DNA of 64,000 nt from Pseudomonas sp. Irchel s3h14 (GCF_900187425.1 NZ_FYDJ01000006.1:302402-366401), one strand, 5' to 3'. Positions 7,929-16,664 are shown, counted from the stretch's first letter. Program-made: numbers and translations. Notes: a model not told the origin generated them from the letters alone.

Positions 7929-9335
7929 TTACAGCCAGTATTCCCAGAGTCGCCCCATCTGTTCCTTGGCTCTCAAAGCGAGCGAGCGGCGCTGCCACGT
8001 TTCCAGCTTGATTTCGTTCGACTTGGCCAGGTCAGCCATGAATGCCGCCTGCATCTTTTTTCCAAATTCGGTGCCCAGCACAACGACGTTGACTTCATCG
8101 TTATGCAGGAAGCTGCGCCAGTCGAGGTTGGTGGAGCCGACAGTCGACCACACGCCATCGATGACGGCAGTCTTGACGTGGAGTAGCGCGTCACGGCGTT
8201 CATAAAGCTTGACGTTGGCCTCCAGCAGTTCGCTGTAGTAGGCGCGTCCGGCATGGAACACCAGCCACGAATCGGTGCTGCCGGGCAGCACCAGTTTGAC
8301 GTCGACGCCACGTGCTGCCGCCTCCTTGAGTGCCGCCAACAACTGCGGATCGGGCACAAAGTAGGCGTTAGCCAGCCATATCTCGGTCTGCGCGCTCTGC
8401 AGCGCCGAAATCAGCGTGGCATAGATCTGGCTGAACGGCTCGTCTGGCGAGCTGCCGATGGCGCGAATCACTTCGGTGCCTTTGCGCTCCTGTGGCGGAA
8501 AGTAGTGGCGAGGCGCGAGTGGTTCACCTTTCTGGGCAGTCCAGGTTCCGATGAACAGCTTCTGCAGGTCGGCAACCACGGGCCCCTCGATGCGCAAGTC
8601 GGTATCGCGCCAGGGTAGATCACCCGTTGGGCGAGTCTTCGAGTGTGAGCTGAACGAGCCCCCCGAATAGACGCTGCTGATGTTGATCCCGCCGAGAAAG
8701 GCAATACGGCCGTCCACTATCAACAGCTTTCGGTGATCGCGCTGATTCACGTCCCAACCCACTTTGGCCGTCGCCGGGTTGACTGGGTTGTACTCCAGTA
8801 CTTTGATGCCCGCGTCGGTCAATCGAGAGAAAAACTCTGAGGGTGTTCCAATGGTTCCGACGCTGTCACGGATCAGATTGACCTGTACGCCTTTCTTTTG
8901 CTGAGCGATCAATGCGGCGGCGAAACGCTGGCCGACTTCATCATCGTCGAGGATGTAGGTCTCCATGTTGATGTGGTCGCGCGCAGCTTCAATGGCTTTG
9001 ATCATCGACTGGTAGGTGCTGGGACCGTCCTGCAGCAAGTCGACCTTGTTTCCTTCCGTTAGCGGGCTACCGGAGATGGATTCTTCGATGGCGAGGTGCA
9101 CATCGAAGATGTTGGTCTCTGCGTCGGTGGACTTGAGTCGGTCGAGAATGGCTTTGCTGCGCTCGGCTGACAGAGGTCCGTGTATCCCGTCGAGTTGCAC
9201 TGGCGCAGAGGGCGCTTGAGCCATGTCCGGCACTATCCTTGGCAAAGCACTGGAGCCAATCACAAATGTCAGGAGCACAACCACGCCTAGCATCAGAGCA
9301 ATACATGCACCCTTACAACGGGTTAGAAAATTCAT
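7929..9335 (-). CDS. Phospholipase D / cardiolipin synthase-like protein
   Basis: A 468-residue member of the PLD superfamily. Two HKD motifs are visible: HRKLLIVDGRIAFLGG near residue 200 and HVKTAVIDGVWSTVGSTN near residue 386, the arrangement of cardiolipin synthases and PLD-type phosphodiesterases. An N-terminal hydrophobic segment (GACIALMLGVVVLLTFVIG) should anchor it in the inner membrane or act as an uncleaved signal. The ATG at 9335 is chosen because AGAGGGGG precedes it. The substrate is most likely phospholipid. A second, unrelated-length PLD protein is at 46339. Confidence 0.88.
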   Translation of the reverse strand: MNFLTRCKGACIALMLGVVVLLTFVIGSSALPRIVPDMAQAPSAPVQLDGIHGPLSAERSKAILDRLKSTDAETNIFDVHLAIEESISGSPLTEGNKVDLLQDGPSTYQSMIKAIEAARDHINMETYILDDDEVGQRFAAALIAQQKKGVQVNLIRDSVGTIGTPSEFFSRLTDAGIKVLEYNPVNPATAKVGWDVNQRDHRKLLIVDGRIAFLGGINISSVYSGGSFSSHSKTRPTGDLPWRDTDLRIEGPVVADLQKLFIGTWTAQKGEPLAPRHYFPPQERKGTEVIRAIGSSPDEPFSQIYATLISALQSAQTEIWLANAYFVPDPQLLAALKEAAARGVDVKLVLPGSTDSWLVFHAGRAYYSELLEANVKLYERRDALLHVKTAVIDGVWSTVGSTNLDWRSFLHNDEVNVVVLGTEFGKKMQAAFMADLAKSNEIKLETWQRRSLALRAKEQMGRLWEYWL

Positions 9336-9409
9336 CAGGCCCCCTCTTGGTGAGGACGGTGATAGCGCTCGACAATCCAGGGATTTCGCCGTGCATCCTG
9401 TCCCAAAGG

Positions 9410-9436
9410 GGCGTCTTGTCTGGTACACAAGACGCC
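9410..9436. terminator. Inverted repeat, possible terminator
   Basis: Perfect 10-bp arms GGCGTCTTGT and ACAAGACGCC with a 7-base loop, between the SYLF gene (ending its coding region at 10059-9499 on the minus strand) and the start of the PLD gene. It could end the SYLF transcript; no clear T-run is present, so this is tentative. Confidence 0.45.
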
Positions 9437-9498
9437 TTGGTGGAGGGGGGCAGCCACGCGGCACGCTTTAAAAGACAGCCCCCTTGAAGGGCAGGCTT

Positions 9499-10059
9499 TC
9501 AGCGCTTGATCAGTGAGATTTTCGTTCCCTCGATGCTGACCCCGGCCATTAACCCTTGCTGGTCGAAGATGAACGCGTAGGCATCGTCCTTCACTGTCGT
9601 GCTGGACAGATTCTTCGCGACCCCTTCATCAACCAATACAACGGTGGGCCCTACGCCGACTTCCCAGCCCTTGGTCTCACGAACATAATTCACGGCTTTG
9701 TCAGTCATCAGGAACACCGCATAACCGTACGATTGGGCGCCTGCCTGCAGTCCCCAGGACCCGGTTACGGAGTTGTAATAATTCTCTACTTGCGAGCCCT
9801 TCATCAGCACGCCTTCGCCATAGCTGCCACCAAACACAAGGCCAGCCTTGATGATTTTCGGGAAGACCAGCACCGCTTTGGCATTCTGCGAAATGGTTTT
9901 GGCAAATGGGGTGGTCTTGTAAAGCGTTTGCAACGCTTGCCAGGAGTCGGCATCCAGGTCCTCGGCGGTTGCCGCACCTGCATTGTTCAGGAGGCTCGCT
10001 GATGCCAATGATGCTGTCGCGAGGAAGATCGATAGGAGGAAGCGCATTGACTGAGTCAT
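9499..10059 (-). CDS. Exported SYLF-domain lipid-binding protein
   Basis: A 186-residue protein with a signal peptide (MRFLLSIFLATASLASASLL) followed by a SYLF (YSC84-like) domain: KAVLVFPKIIKAGLVFGGSYGEGVLM, SWGLQAGAQSYGYAVFLMTD, and a C-terminal DAYAFIFDQQGLMAGVSIEG block. The domain binds phosphoinositides in eukaryotes; the bacterial role is unknown and is probably at the envelope. GGAG lies 7 bp before the ATG. It is next to, and in the same direction as, the PLD-like gene, so a shared envelope or stress role is possible. Confidence 0.88.
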   Translation of the reverse strand: MTQSMRFLLSIFLATASLASASLLNNAGAATAEDLDADSWQALQTLYKTTPFAKTISQNAKAVLVFPKIIKAGLVFGGSYGEGVLMKGSQVENYYNSVTGSWGLQAGAQSYGYAVFLMTDKAVNYVRETKGWEVGVGPTVVLVDEGVAKNLSSTTVKDDAYAFIFDQQGLMAGVSIEGTKISLIKR

Positions 10060-10280
10060 TTTCGTACTCCGGTGAGGGAGCAGGGGATGGGAGCAGCAGT
10101 CAGCACCTGCACCAGACAGGATCCGAACCTACTGAACGTTATCCGGCGCACCCTGATGTGTGTGAATTGCAAAGCGTCGCTTTTGAATGAAGCAGGCCCA
10201 AGGGCCTTTGATCAGTCGCGACGCCATCAGAAGTTTGGACCACTGTGCAACGGCCGGGTTCGTCGTCAGAAGCTGCTTTT

Positions 10281-10310
10281 GGCTGTGGATTCAATCGGTC
10301 GATTGATCCG
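10281..10310 (-). repeat. Diverged copy of IS30-end dispersed repeat
   Basis: GGCTGTGGATTCAATCGGTC resembles the stretch at 16460-16480 (GACTGTGGACTCAACCGGTC), which marks the end of an IS30-type transposase gene and the sequence after it. The match is short and imperfect, so this is a tentative relic. Confidence 0.4.
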
Positions 10311-10432
10311 TATGCGTTCGGCCAAGTCATCTACCCAGTCCCTTTTAGGCAGAATCAACTCAGAAACCCCGAACTATGTATTCCTCATTGGGGGGAATAA
10401 TCATTGAGTGGGTTTTTTTAAGGCCGCTGCGC

Positions 10433-10461
10433 GCCCCAGCGGGAGCAAGCTCCCTCGCCAC
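10433..10461. repeat. REP element
   Basis: Contains GGGAGCAAGCTCCCTCGCC, the core palindrome (GGGAGC/GCTCCC) of the common Pseudomonas fluorescens REP, flanked by the usual CCCCAGC on one side and ACAGG on the other. A single copy is seen. Confidence 0.8.
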
Positions 10462-10518
10462 AGGTCTCGCGCCGGCCTTGTCGGGGCGCATTACCTCCCA
10501 GTACTAAAGGAGGTGCCA

Positions 10519-10575
10519 ATGAAAGCTAAAGGACCATTCCAGTCTGGCGTCATAGGTTTAGGCTCAATCCCATGA
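10519..10575 (+). CDS. Possible 18-residue peptide with strong ribosome site
   Basis: ATG at 10519 is preceded by a near-perfect AAAGGAGGTG five bases upstream. The frame reads MKAKGPFQSGVIGLGSIP and stops at 10573-10575. It lies 186 bp before the iron alcohol dehydrogenase gene, so it could be a leader peptide or a chance ORF. No family is recognised. Confidence 0.35.
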   Translation: MKAKGPFQSGVIGLGSIP

Positions 10576-10616
10576 TCAAAACCGGCTGCGATGGCCTATC
10601 CACCTCTGCATCTTAA
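10572..10616 (+). CDS. Possible 14-residue peptide overlapping the previous ORF
   Basis: Starts at ATG 10572, overlapping the stop of the 18-codon ORF as ATGA, and reads MIKTGCDGLSTSAS before TAA. The four-base overlap is typical of translational coupling, but the ORF is so short that chance is quite possible. Confidence 0.2.
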   Translation: MIKTGCDGLSTSAS

Positions 10617-10760
10617 AATTCTGTTCGCCTGAACACTTGATGCAGCACCGTCTCCCGCTGAACTTCGTCAATGACGACAATCAGACCCGCCTCACAGCCT
10701 GCGATATGAGTAGAAGACCTCACCTGATTTCCGGGTTTCCAGAATAAAAGAGGATTTATC

Positions 10761-11909
10761 ATGAGCAGCACCTTCTTCATTCCATCCGTGAACATGATGG
10801 GCATTGGCAGTCTCGACGAAGCGATGCTCGCAATCCGCAAATATGGTTTCCGTAAAGCCTTGATCGTCACTGATGCAGGTCTGGCCAAAGCCGGCGTGGC
10901 CGCCAAGGTAGCCAGCCTTCTGGCCCAGCAGGACATCAATTCCACCCTGTTTGACGGTGCCAAACCGAATCCGACAGTCAGCAATGTCGAGAAAGGCCTT
11001 GAGCTGCTTGGTCGCAGCGACTGTGATTTCATTATTTCCCTGGGCGGCGGTTCACCCCATGACTGCGCCAAGGGCATTGCCCTGTGCGCCGCCAACGGCG
11101 GGCACATCAGTGATTACGAAGGCGTGGATCAATCCGCCAAGCCACAGATGCCGTTGATCGCGATCAATACCACCGCCGGCACGGCGAGTGAAATGACCCG
11201 TTTCTGCATCATTACCGACGAAGTCCGGCACGTGAAAATGGCCATCGTCGACCGTAACGTCACCCCGCTGTTGTCGGTCAACGATCCTTCACTGATGGCA
11301 GGCATGCCCAAAGGCCTGACCGCCGCCACCGGCATGGACGCGCTGACCCACGCTATCGAAGCTTACGTGTCGACTGCGGCAACGCCGATCACCGATGCCT
11401 GTGCACTCAAGGCCGTGGAATTGATCTCGGCGAACCTGCGCACTGCCGTTGCCCAGGGGGGCGATATGACCGCCCGGGAAAATATGGCCTACGCGCAATT
11501 TCTTGCCGGCATGGCCTTCAATAATGCTTCGCTGGGTTATGTCCACGCCATGGCGCACCAACTGGGTGGGTTCTACGACCTGCCTCACGGCGTCTGTAAT
11601 GCGATCCTGCTGCCCCATGTCGCCAGCTTCAACGCCAGCGTATGCCCGGCCCGGTTTAAAGACATCGCCAACGCAATGGGGGTCGACACCCAGCATCTGG
11701 ATGCGGAAAAAGGTGCCGCAGCGGCCATCACCGCCATCCGTAAACTGTCTTCGGATGTCGGTATTCCGAGCGGTCTCGCCGAACTGGGCGCCAAGGCCGA
11801 CGATATCCCGATCCTGGCAACCAATGCCATGAAGGATGCTTGCGGCTTCACCAATCCTCGTCCTGCCAATCAGGACGAGATCGAGCAGATTTTCCATACC
11901 GCGATGTAA
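10761..11909 (+). CDS. yiaY: Iron-containing (group III) alcohol dehydrogenase
   Basis: A 382-residue NAD(P)-dependent dehydrogenase very close to E. coli YiaY (same STFFIPSVN start, same length). The nucleotide-binding [14 protein letters not shown] is near residues 93-106. Metal-ligand regions are [12 protein letters not shown] (about 192-203) and [16 protein letters not shown] (about 262-277). Members interconvert primary alcohols and aldehydes in the cytoplasm; a Pseudomonas relative (ErcA) works in ethanol metabolism signalling. AGAGGA precedes the ATG. It stands alone with its own terminator. Confidence 0.93.
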   Translation: MSSTFFIPSVNMMGIGSLDEAMLAIRKYGFRKALIVTDAGLAKAGVAAKVASLLAQQDINSTLFDGAKPNPTVSNVEKGLELLGRSDCDFIISLGGGSPHDCAKGIALCAANGGHISDYEGVDQSAKPQMPLIAINTTAGTASEMTRFCIITDEVRHVKMAIVDRNVTPLLSVNDPSLMAGMPKGLTAATGMDALTHAIEAYVSTAATPITDACALKAVELISANLRTAVAQGGDMTARENMAYAQFLAGMAFNNASLGYVHAMAHQLGGFYDLPHGVCNAILLPHVASFNASVCPARFKDIANAMGVDTQHLDAEKGAAAAITAIRKLSSDVGIPSGLAELGAKADDIPILATNAMKDACGFTNPRPANQDEIEQIFHTAM

Positions 11910-11936
11910 CCGATGTGAAGTGACGCCAGCCAGATC

Positions 11937-11973
11937 AAAAGCCCCGCCTTCGGTTGAAGTGCGGGGCTTTTTT
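11937..11973. terminator. Rho-independent terminator
   Basis: AAAAGCCCCGC, a 13-base loop region with a small CTTC/GAAG stem, then GCGGGGCTTTTTT. It lies 28 bp after the alcohol dehydrogenase stop. The A-run on the other side makes it able to serve the convergent gene at 12038 too. Confidence 0.9.
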
Positions 11974-12037
11974 GGTTCTTCACGGGGTACTCGACTTTGA
12001 ACCCCGGCAAGCCCTGGTAGCTCGCCATTCCTTGGAA

Positions 12038-12445
12038 CTAATGTCGACCGTCCGCTAGCGTCTCAACATCCACACCCTTGGCCCTGATGCAGGCCAAGCG
12101 TCCGGGCGACCAATCGATAACGGTGCACTGTGGGTACTTCCCTAGCAGTGCGGACAGGGCTTTCTGAGGTGGCTCTTTGCGGGCGTACATGAAGTCAAAG
12201 TACCGGGCACTGGCATCCTGAAGCGAGTACACCAGAGCCCAGGCATTTGATGGCCCGGAAAACCAAATGGTGACGTTACGATGCGCCCATTCTGGCCCAC
12301 CGTTTTTGATGCGGCGAAGTACTTCGATGATCGAATTACAACCGAGTATTCGGATCATGCGATCAGAATCAAACGTCCCGTCAGGCGCAGGCTGGGAGGC
12401 TGCTTTACTGGCCAGAAGTGCAGTCATGCTTGCTTTTCTCTTCAT
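12038..12445 (-). CDS. Hypothetical protein
   Basis: A 135-residue soluble protein from ATG 12445, with AAGG seven bases upstream. The N-terminus (MKRKASMTALLASKAASQ) is basic but not a clear signal peptide. The middle has WAHRNVTIWFSGPSNAWALVYSLQDA and the end TVIDWSPGRLACIRAKGVDVE; the frame stays open upstream to 12517 through a dispersed repeat. No domain is recognised. It shares the bidirectional terminator at 11937 with the alcohol dehydrogenase. Confidence 0.55.
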   Translation of the reverse strand: MKRKASMTALLASKAASQPAPDGTFDSDRMIRILGCNSIIEVLRRIKNGGPEWAHRNVTIWFSGPSNAWALVYSLQDASARYFDFMYARKEPPQKALSALLGKYPQCTVIDWSPGRLACIRAKGVDVETLADGRH

Positions 12446-12476
12446 CGCATTACCTTGGGTTCGAATGTCCGTTTCT

Positions 12477-12523
12477 GGCCGATTGTTGCCTGTCGCCAAA
12501 CGCAGTAAACGACCCAAAGCCGA
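12477..12523. repeat. Dispersed repeat copy
   Basis: GGCCGATTGTTGCCTGTCGC differs at only a few positions from the matching stretch at 18989-19008, and AACGACCCAAAGC just after it is the reverse complement of GCTTTGGGTCGTT at 19015-19027. The copies are therefore mosaics of the same short units in different orientation. See also 16424 and 18964. Confidence 0.5.
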
Positions 12524-12720
12524 CGATCACAAGTGCCAGCGAAACACGTGGTAATTCATCCTGCAGACATGTTTGCTAGCAGACTCCGGTGCGGGCTGGC
12601 CTCGCCTTTTTCTTGGCGCTGACTAGCAGGGCAGCAGGTCTTGCTTACTGAGTGAATCTGCATGGTTGGCCTGAGGTGCTATGCCAAGGCAGTTGGTTGG
12701 CCGGTGCAGTTGACTAGCTC

Positions 12721-13030
12721 CTAAGTATGTGGCCGATGGTTATGGTGGTTATACGGCCAAGAGGATGCCGCAGTATCTGCCGATGTACTGGGTGATGGGG
12801 CGGCCAGTTCCTCCAGGTGGGTAATGATGTCATCCGGTTTGAGCACCAGTACGTCACTGGTGCCACCGGTCCAGGGTCTTGCAGTTTTTACTATAAGAAC
12901 CGGGCAGGGGCAGTATCGCAGTAGCTTCCAGTCCTCGGGGGTGAGAAGGGCCTTCATCAGCGGGGTGTCGGGCAGGTGCTGCTTGATCACCAGGCCACAG
13001 CCCTCCGCCTGTTGGGCGGCGATGATGGTC
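12721..13030 (-). pseudogene. Universal stress protein gene with central deletion
   Basis: The reading frame contains the end of a first Usp domain (IIAAQQAEGCGLVIKQHLPD, then LTPEDWKLLRYCPCPVLIVK and PWTGG), followed directly by what is normally the extreme end of the second domain (SDVLVLKPDDIITHLEELAA). Tandem-Usp proteins of Pseudomonas normally have roughly 150 residues between these parts. The N-terminal part before about 13030 is also missing. The remaining 89-codon frame is open from a GTG at 12990, but a functional product is unlikely. Confidence 0.7.
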
Positions 13031-13209
13031 TTGTGAGTACAGTTTTTATGTGGGGCGGCACGGGCGTTCTTGGCCTATGCCCTTTCGGGTGGGTTGTACG
13101 CGTTAGGCCAACCCTTGTCCGCCCGTCAACCGGAAGCTCACTTACCGGCATCATGCACGCGACAGCTAAAATCGAATCCTTGGAACTGGATGCGATCTCA
13201 CGTCAAAAC

Positions 13210-13315
13210 AAGACGCTCTGACACCCGTTGGCGCGCCTGGGCCGTCACCGTGTCGCCATCCTTGTCGGTGGCCTGCCACAGGGTGCCGAGGTTGATGGTG
13301 ATGTCCTCTTTGATG
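13210..13315 (-). pseudogene. Fragment of a large repeat adhesin-type protein
   Basis: On the minus strand one frame reads GIKEDITINLGTLWQATDKD followed by GDTVTAQARQRV. The ATDKDGDTVTA pattern resembles VTDRDGDSASST in the large protein encoded just upstream. A TAA stop lies a few codons before the fragment and there is no start, so it looks like a remnant of a longer repeat-containing gene that once extended or neighboured the present one. Confidence 0.4.
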
Positions 13316-13394
13316 CCCCGCCGCGTTCTTTAATCCTTGTGGTGCTCGAGAACTCTCCACGGATACGATCCGTGCGGATCTCATACTGGAACTG

Positions 13395-13433
13395 CAAAAA
13401 ACAATGCAAGGGTGGTTTCCGCCACCCTTGCAT
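13395..13433 (-). terminator. Terminator of the repeat-in-toxin gene
   Basis: Perfect 12-bp arms ATGCAAGGGTGG (13404-13415) and CCACCCTTGCAT (13422-13433) with a six-base loop. Read on the minus strand the stem is followed by TGTTTTTTG, a T-run, 20 bp after the stop codon of the gene at 13454. Confidence 0.85.
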
Positions 13434-13453
13434 CCTTTCACGCGCGCGACGCC

Positions 13454-16153
13454 TCAGACGCTGCCAAGAACAATGTCGCTAGACAGAAGATCAACCCCGA
13501 CCAAGGTGATGGTCGTGACGTCTCCACCAGTTTCGGCAACCGTCACGATGCTGTCCGTGCCGCTGTTGTCGATCTGGACAACGGCGCTCTGGTCGCCGTT
13601 GAGCACCAGGGTGTCTCGCAGGTTTGCGTCCGCATCGAAGCCGGTAATCTGGTACAGGTTCTCATCGAATGCCAAGTCGACGTTGAAGGCATCACGTTCA
13701 CCGCCCGTGCCCACCAGCGTGTAGTCGAAGGCGCCGGCCAGGTCGTTGGCGAACAGGTTGGCGTCAAACGTACTTGATGCCGAGTCCCCATCCCTGTCCG
13801 TCACCGTCGCGTTGAACGTCAGTTGGATATCACTGGCCAGACTCTCGGTCTCCTGAATGAACTGGATCACCGGGATCTTGATCTCGCCTCGGCCCATCGT
13901 GAGCTGAACAGCGTCGATCAGCACCGTGCCCTCCTGCTCAATGAGGAAGGACACCTGTCCACGGGGCTCTGGAGTCAGGGCATTCACCTCGATGAGGTTC
14001 GAAGTCGTGCCATCCTCGTAGTAGATCCTGTAGTACAGGTCCTCGGTCGCGGTGTTGTAACCCGCTACAGAGTTGTCGATGAAGACTTTCATGGCCGTCA
14101 GCAGGGTCTCCGGATTGACGACGAAACTTTCATCGGTAGCGCCGATTGCCACCAGGTTATCTCCCTGAAGGACGTTATTGGCGACGCCGATGCCGGACGT
14201 GCTGACGTTCATGGCCCTCGGGTCGATGTACGAGGGCAGGGGGTTGGTCTGTAGCTCGGCTTCGGTGGGGTCGGGTGCTCCAAGCCCGATACCGTCCAGG
14301 ATGTCCGAAGTCGACGCAAGCGCCTTCGCGGAAAAGAACACAACTTCCTCAGATGCCGAAGGGATAGTCGGGTCATTCGTCTTCGGAATTAACAATGTGC
14401 GCACCGGGTCCGGACCGCCGGCACCGAGCGAGCCGTCGGCAGTGCTGAGCACGACCGTCGAACTGAAGCCTTGCACCAGATCCAGCACATAGCTGCCATT
14501 GGCAAAGGCGGTTAGCGTGTAGTCGACGCTGGTATCCGCCGTGGTGGCGTTGTTGTCGAAATCGCCGGTCAACGTCCCTGCAAATTGGTACGCGCCATTA
14601 CCGTCCGGTGAGGGCGACTGCTCGACGAGCGTGCCGGTCCCGGTGGTGGTCGTGTTGTCTGGCCTGACGAGGGTGAATTGGTTATTCACCAACGAGATAT
14701 CCAGACCGTTCGTATCCAGCCCGTCGGCGCCGGCTGAATTACTCCAGAAGCCAGTTTGCGGCAGGACGCTACCGGTCCCGATCAGGTTGCCGAAGGCGAG
14801 TGCTGGGCCGTCATCTTCGAAGATGATCTTGGAGCCGATTTCGGCGGTCGTAACAGCAGTTTGGAGCAGTGTGAAACCACCGATATCAAAATCGGCGTGG
14901 GTATTGCCCCTGGCGTCGAGGGCCGCTCCGTTCTCGATGAGCACGCGGTTGTGATCCAACGTTGTGGTGTATTCAATCTGGTAGCCGGCTTTAACGCCGG
15001 TGATTGTTGCAACCCCATTAGCATCAAAGCTGATGACAAGGGCCGGATCATTCACCACCAGCCCGGTGCTGATGTTGATGACGCGAACATTGGTGATGGC
15101 AACCGGCGAATCATTTGCATAGCCGTCGATGAAGTTCACGTCAGGTTCAGCAGCGGTGCTGAATGCGCTGATTTTTACGACAGCACTCTTGCCGCTTTGC
15201 AACTGCACGATGTCGAAATTGGCCTTCTTCGCATTGACGACGTCGGTAAAGTCGATGTTGGCTTCAACATCTGCTTCGTTCTGATCCAGGTTGGGAATGG
15301 TCATATCCTGCCTGGCACCGGTGACGAACGAATAACGAATGCCCTCCTGTTCCGTAATCATCTGGCTGTTGGTGCCAAAGGTGGTCGGGCCAGCCGCCTG
15401 GCTGGTATTGATCGTGTCGCCAGTCGTTATATTGACGCCAGTTGACTGATTCGCCGGATTCTTGCCGGTGGCGATGATGGTGGGATCCGTGATCCGCAAG
15501 ACACCACCGACGTCGACAACTGTCGGGTCCGCCGTCGTGAACATCAGGAAGAGGTTCTGACCGGAGGGCGCATTGGCCAGACTGAATTCCAGGTCCTCAC
15601 TGGTTCCGACGAATACCTTATCCAGCAGATTGAGCGAATCATCGGCGTCCGTGGCATCCGGATGCTTGAGCGGTTGGTACTCCACGGTCCAGATCTTGCC
15701 GCCCGTGACCGGCGATCCGGTTTCTTCGATATAGGCAGCGAACACGATCGCGCCATCTGCGGCCCCGGCGCGGCCCACAAGGATGTTGTTGTTGTTCGTA
15801 TCTGTGTAGAGAAGAATGCTGGTGCCATCGAGGGTAAACAGTCCGCTGTCCACGCCATTAAGCGGTGCGCCAGCGCTGTCGACGAAGCTGATATCGGTAA
15901 TGCTTGCTCCGTCGGTAATGGTGAACGCATCGCTGCCCGTGTCGCCCACGGCACCGGTATAGCCACTCAAGGCTGCACCCGTTGCGGTACCCGCGCCAAG
16001 TGCGGTCAAACGGGTAGAGAAGGCCGAGGGCAGGGACGCCACCAGAATGTCGTTGTCGTCAGCGTCTCCCGCTGGGCTTGGAGTGGCGGTGGCGTTCTGC
16101 AATCCGGCCGTTTCGTCCAGCGAAACGTCCACGCCCGTGATTCCGATAGCCAT
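13454..16153 (-). CDS. Large DUF5801/repeat-in-toxin-like surface or secreted protein
   Basis: An 899-residue acidic, Asp/Thr/Gly-rich protein without Cys-rich or membrane parts. It opens MAIGITGVDVSLDETAGLQN, typical of DUF5801 repeat-in-toxin proteins; the DETAGLQN element recurs in that family. Later segments (VVFFSAKALASTSDILDGIG, FIQETESLASDIQLTFNATV, TDRDGDSASSTFDANLFAND) match extracellular adhesin-like modules. There is no Sec signal, so export would be by a type I system through the C-terminal end (ITLVGVDLLSSDIVLGSV). No type I transporter genes lie in this window. Start ATG 16153 has GGGAG upstream; an in-frame codon six residues earlier is less likely. It has its own terminator. 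Confidence 0.8.
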   Translation of the reverse strand: MAIGITGVDVSLDETAGLQNATATPSPAGDADDNDILVASLPSAFSTRLTALGAGTATGAALSGYTGAVGDTGSDAFTITDGASITDISFVDSAGAPLNGVDSGLFTLDGTSILLYTDTNNNNILVGRAGAADGAIVFAAYIEETGSPVTGGKIWTVEYQPLKHPDATDADDSLNLLDKVFVGTSEDLEFSLANAPSGQNLFLMFTTADPTVVDVGGVLRITDPTIIATGKNPANQSTGVNITTGDTINTSQAAGPTTFGTNSQMITEQEGIRYSFVTGARQDMTIPNLDQNEADVEANIDFTDVVNAKKANFDIVQLQSGKSAVVKISAFSTAAEPDVNFIDGYANDSPVAITNVRVINISTGLVVNDPALVISFDANGVATITGVKAGYQIEYTTTLDHNRVLIENGAALDARGNTHADFDIGGFTLLQTAVTTAEIGSKIIFEDDGPALAFGNLIGTGSVLPQTGFWSNSAGADGLDTNGLDISLVNNQFTLVRPDNTTTTGTGTLVEQSPSPDGNGAYQFAGTLTGDFDNNATTADTSVDYTLTAFANGSYVLDLVQGFSSTVVLSTADGSLGAGGPDPVRTLLIPKTNDPTIPSASEEVVFFSAKALASTSDILDGIGLGAPDPTEAELQTNPLPSYIDPRAMNVSTSGIGVANNVLQGDNLVAIGATDESFVVNPETLLTAMKVFIDNSVAGYNTATEDLYYRIYYEDGTTSNLIEVNALTPEPRGQVSFLIEQEGTVLIDAVQLTMGRGEIKIPVIQFIQETESLASDIQLTFNATVTDRDGDSASSTFDANLFANDLAGAFDYTLVGTGGERDAFNVDLAFDENLYQITGFDADANLRDTLVLNGDQSAVVQIDNSGTDSIVTVAETGGDVTTITLVGVDLLSSDIVLGSV

Positions 16154-16423
16154 GATTTTTCTCCCGAGCAATTGCGGTCATCGAGGCCTGACCGTTGACC
16201 ATTGCCCAGAACTATGGGTATAGGTCGAGGATTGCGCATCGGCCGATCCTCCCAAGCGGGATGGGAGTTTCAGACTACTTGGGAGGGGGGAACGGGATCA
16301 GAGCGCTAATGAGCGGCGACGCATATTCCGTTTCTGAATGAGGACTGGCGCTGGTGCTCAAGGCCGAGAATGACCTATGCACGGCGCATAGCAATCCCCT
16401 TTGTACATGTCAGCGAATGACTG

Positions 16424-16488
16424 CACAGCCGATTTCTGCCTGTCACCACTGACCGAAATCGACTGTGGACTCAACCGGTCGATGCAAC
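16424..16488. repeat. Dispersed repeat with inverted halves (IS30-type end)
   Basis: CACAGCCGATTTCTGCCTGT at 16424-16443 is identical to 18985-19004. About 10 bases later GAAATCGACTGTGG (16455-16468) runs in the opposite sense, so the element folds on itself. It continues as TCAACCGGTCGATGCAAC, the complement of the transposase end. Confidence 0.75.
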
Positions 16489-16580
16489 AGATTGGCTAAA
16501 TCGTTCAGCAGGTGTTTCGTAATTTAGTGTTTTTCGAGGGCATCTGCCGCCCGCGCGGTTGAGTTCACTGACAGCTAGCC
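16471..16580 (-). pseudogene. 3' remnant of an IS30-family transposase
   Basis: The minus strand reads SELNRAGGRCPRKTLNYETP followed by AERFSQSVASTG and a TGA stop at 16471-16473. The PRKTLNYETPAERF block is the characteristic C-terminal end of IS30-type transposases (normally NxRPRKTLxxxTP). Only about 35 codons remain. The non-coding sequence after the stop is repeated, in the opposite orientation, at 18985. Confidence 0.7.
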
Positions 16581-16664
16581 ACTTGGTAGCCGATCGACGA
16601 GGAAATCCACTAAAGTCTTCACCCTTCGGATCGGCGTGCCAATGGTAGTGACCTAAAGAAGCGA

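Larger units (their letters stand above)
10060..10760. other. 700-bp gap with repeats and tiny ORFs only
   Basis: No ordinary gene is supported here. It holds a dispersed-repeat copy (10281), a REP palindrome (10433) and two overlapping tiny ORFs (10519 and 10572), all listed separately. AGAGGA at about 10749 is the ribosome site of the alcohol dehydrogenase that follows. The long open frames in this gap have no recognisable domain. Confidence 0.6.
13031..13453. other. Gap with gene relics
   Basis: No intact gene is supported. It holds a fragment resembling the adjacent repeat-in-toxin protein (13210-13315) and the terminator of that gene (13395-13433). The remaining open frames have no recognisable domain. 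Confidence 0.55.
16154..16664. other. 510-bp gap with IS remnant
   Basis: Contains the dispersed repeat (16424-16488) and the transposase remnant (16471-16580). The 5' part should hold the promoter of the large gene on the minus strand, but no clear promoter could be picked by eye. Confidence 0.55.

Noticed and set aside
10072..10407. 111-codon plus-strand frame in the 10-kb gap
   Set aside because: No ribosome site or domain, and it crosses the dispersed repeat.
14756..15445. 229-codon plus-strand frame
   Set aside because: Falls inside the 899-residue repeat-in-toxin-like gene on the minus strand; no domain seen.
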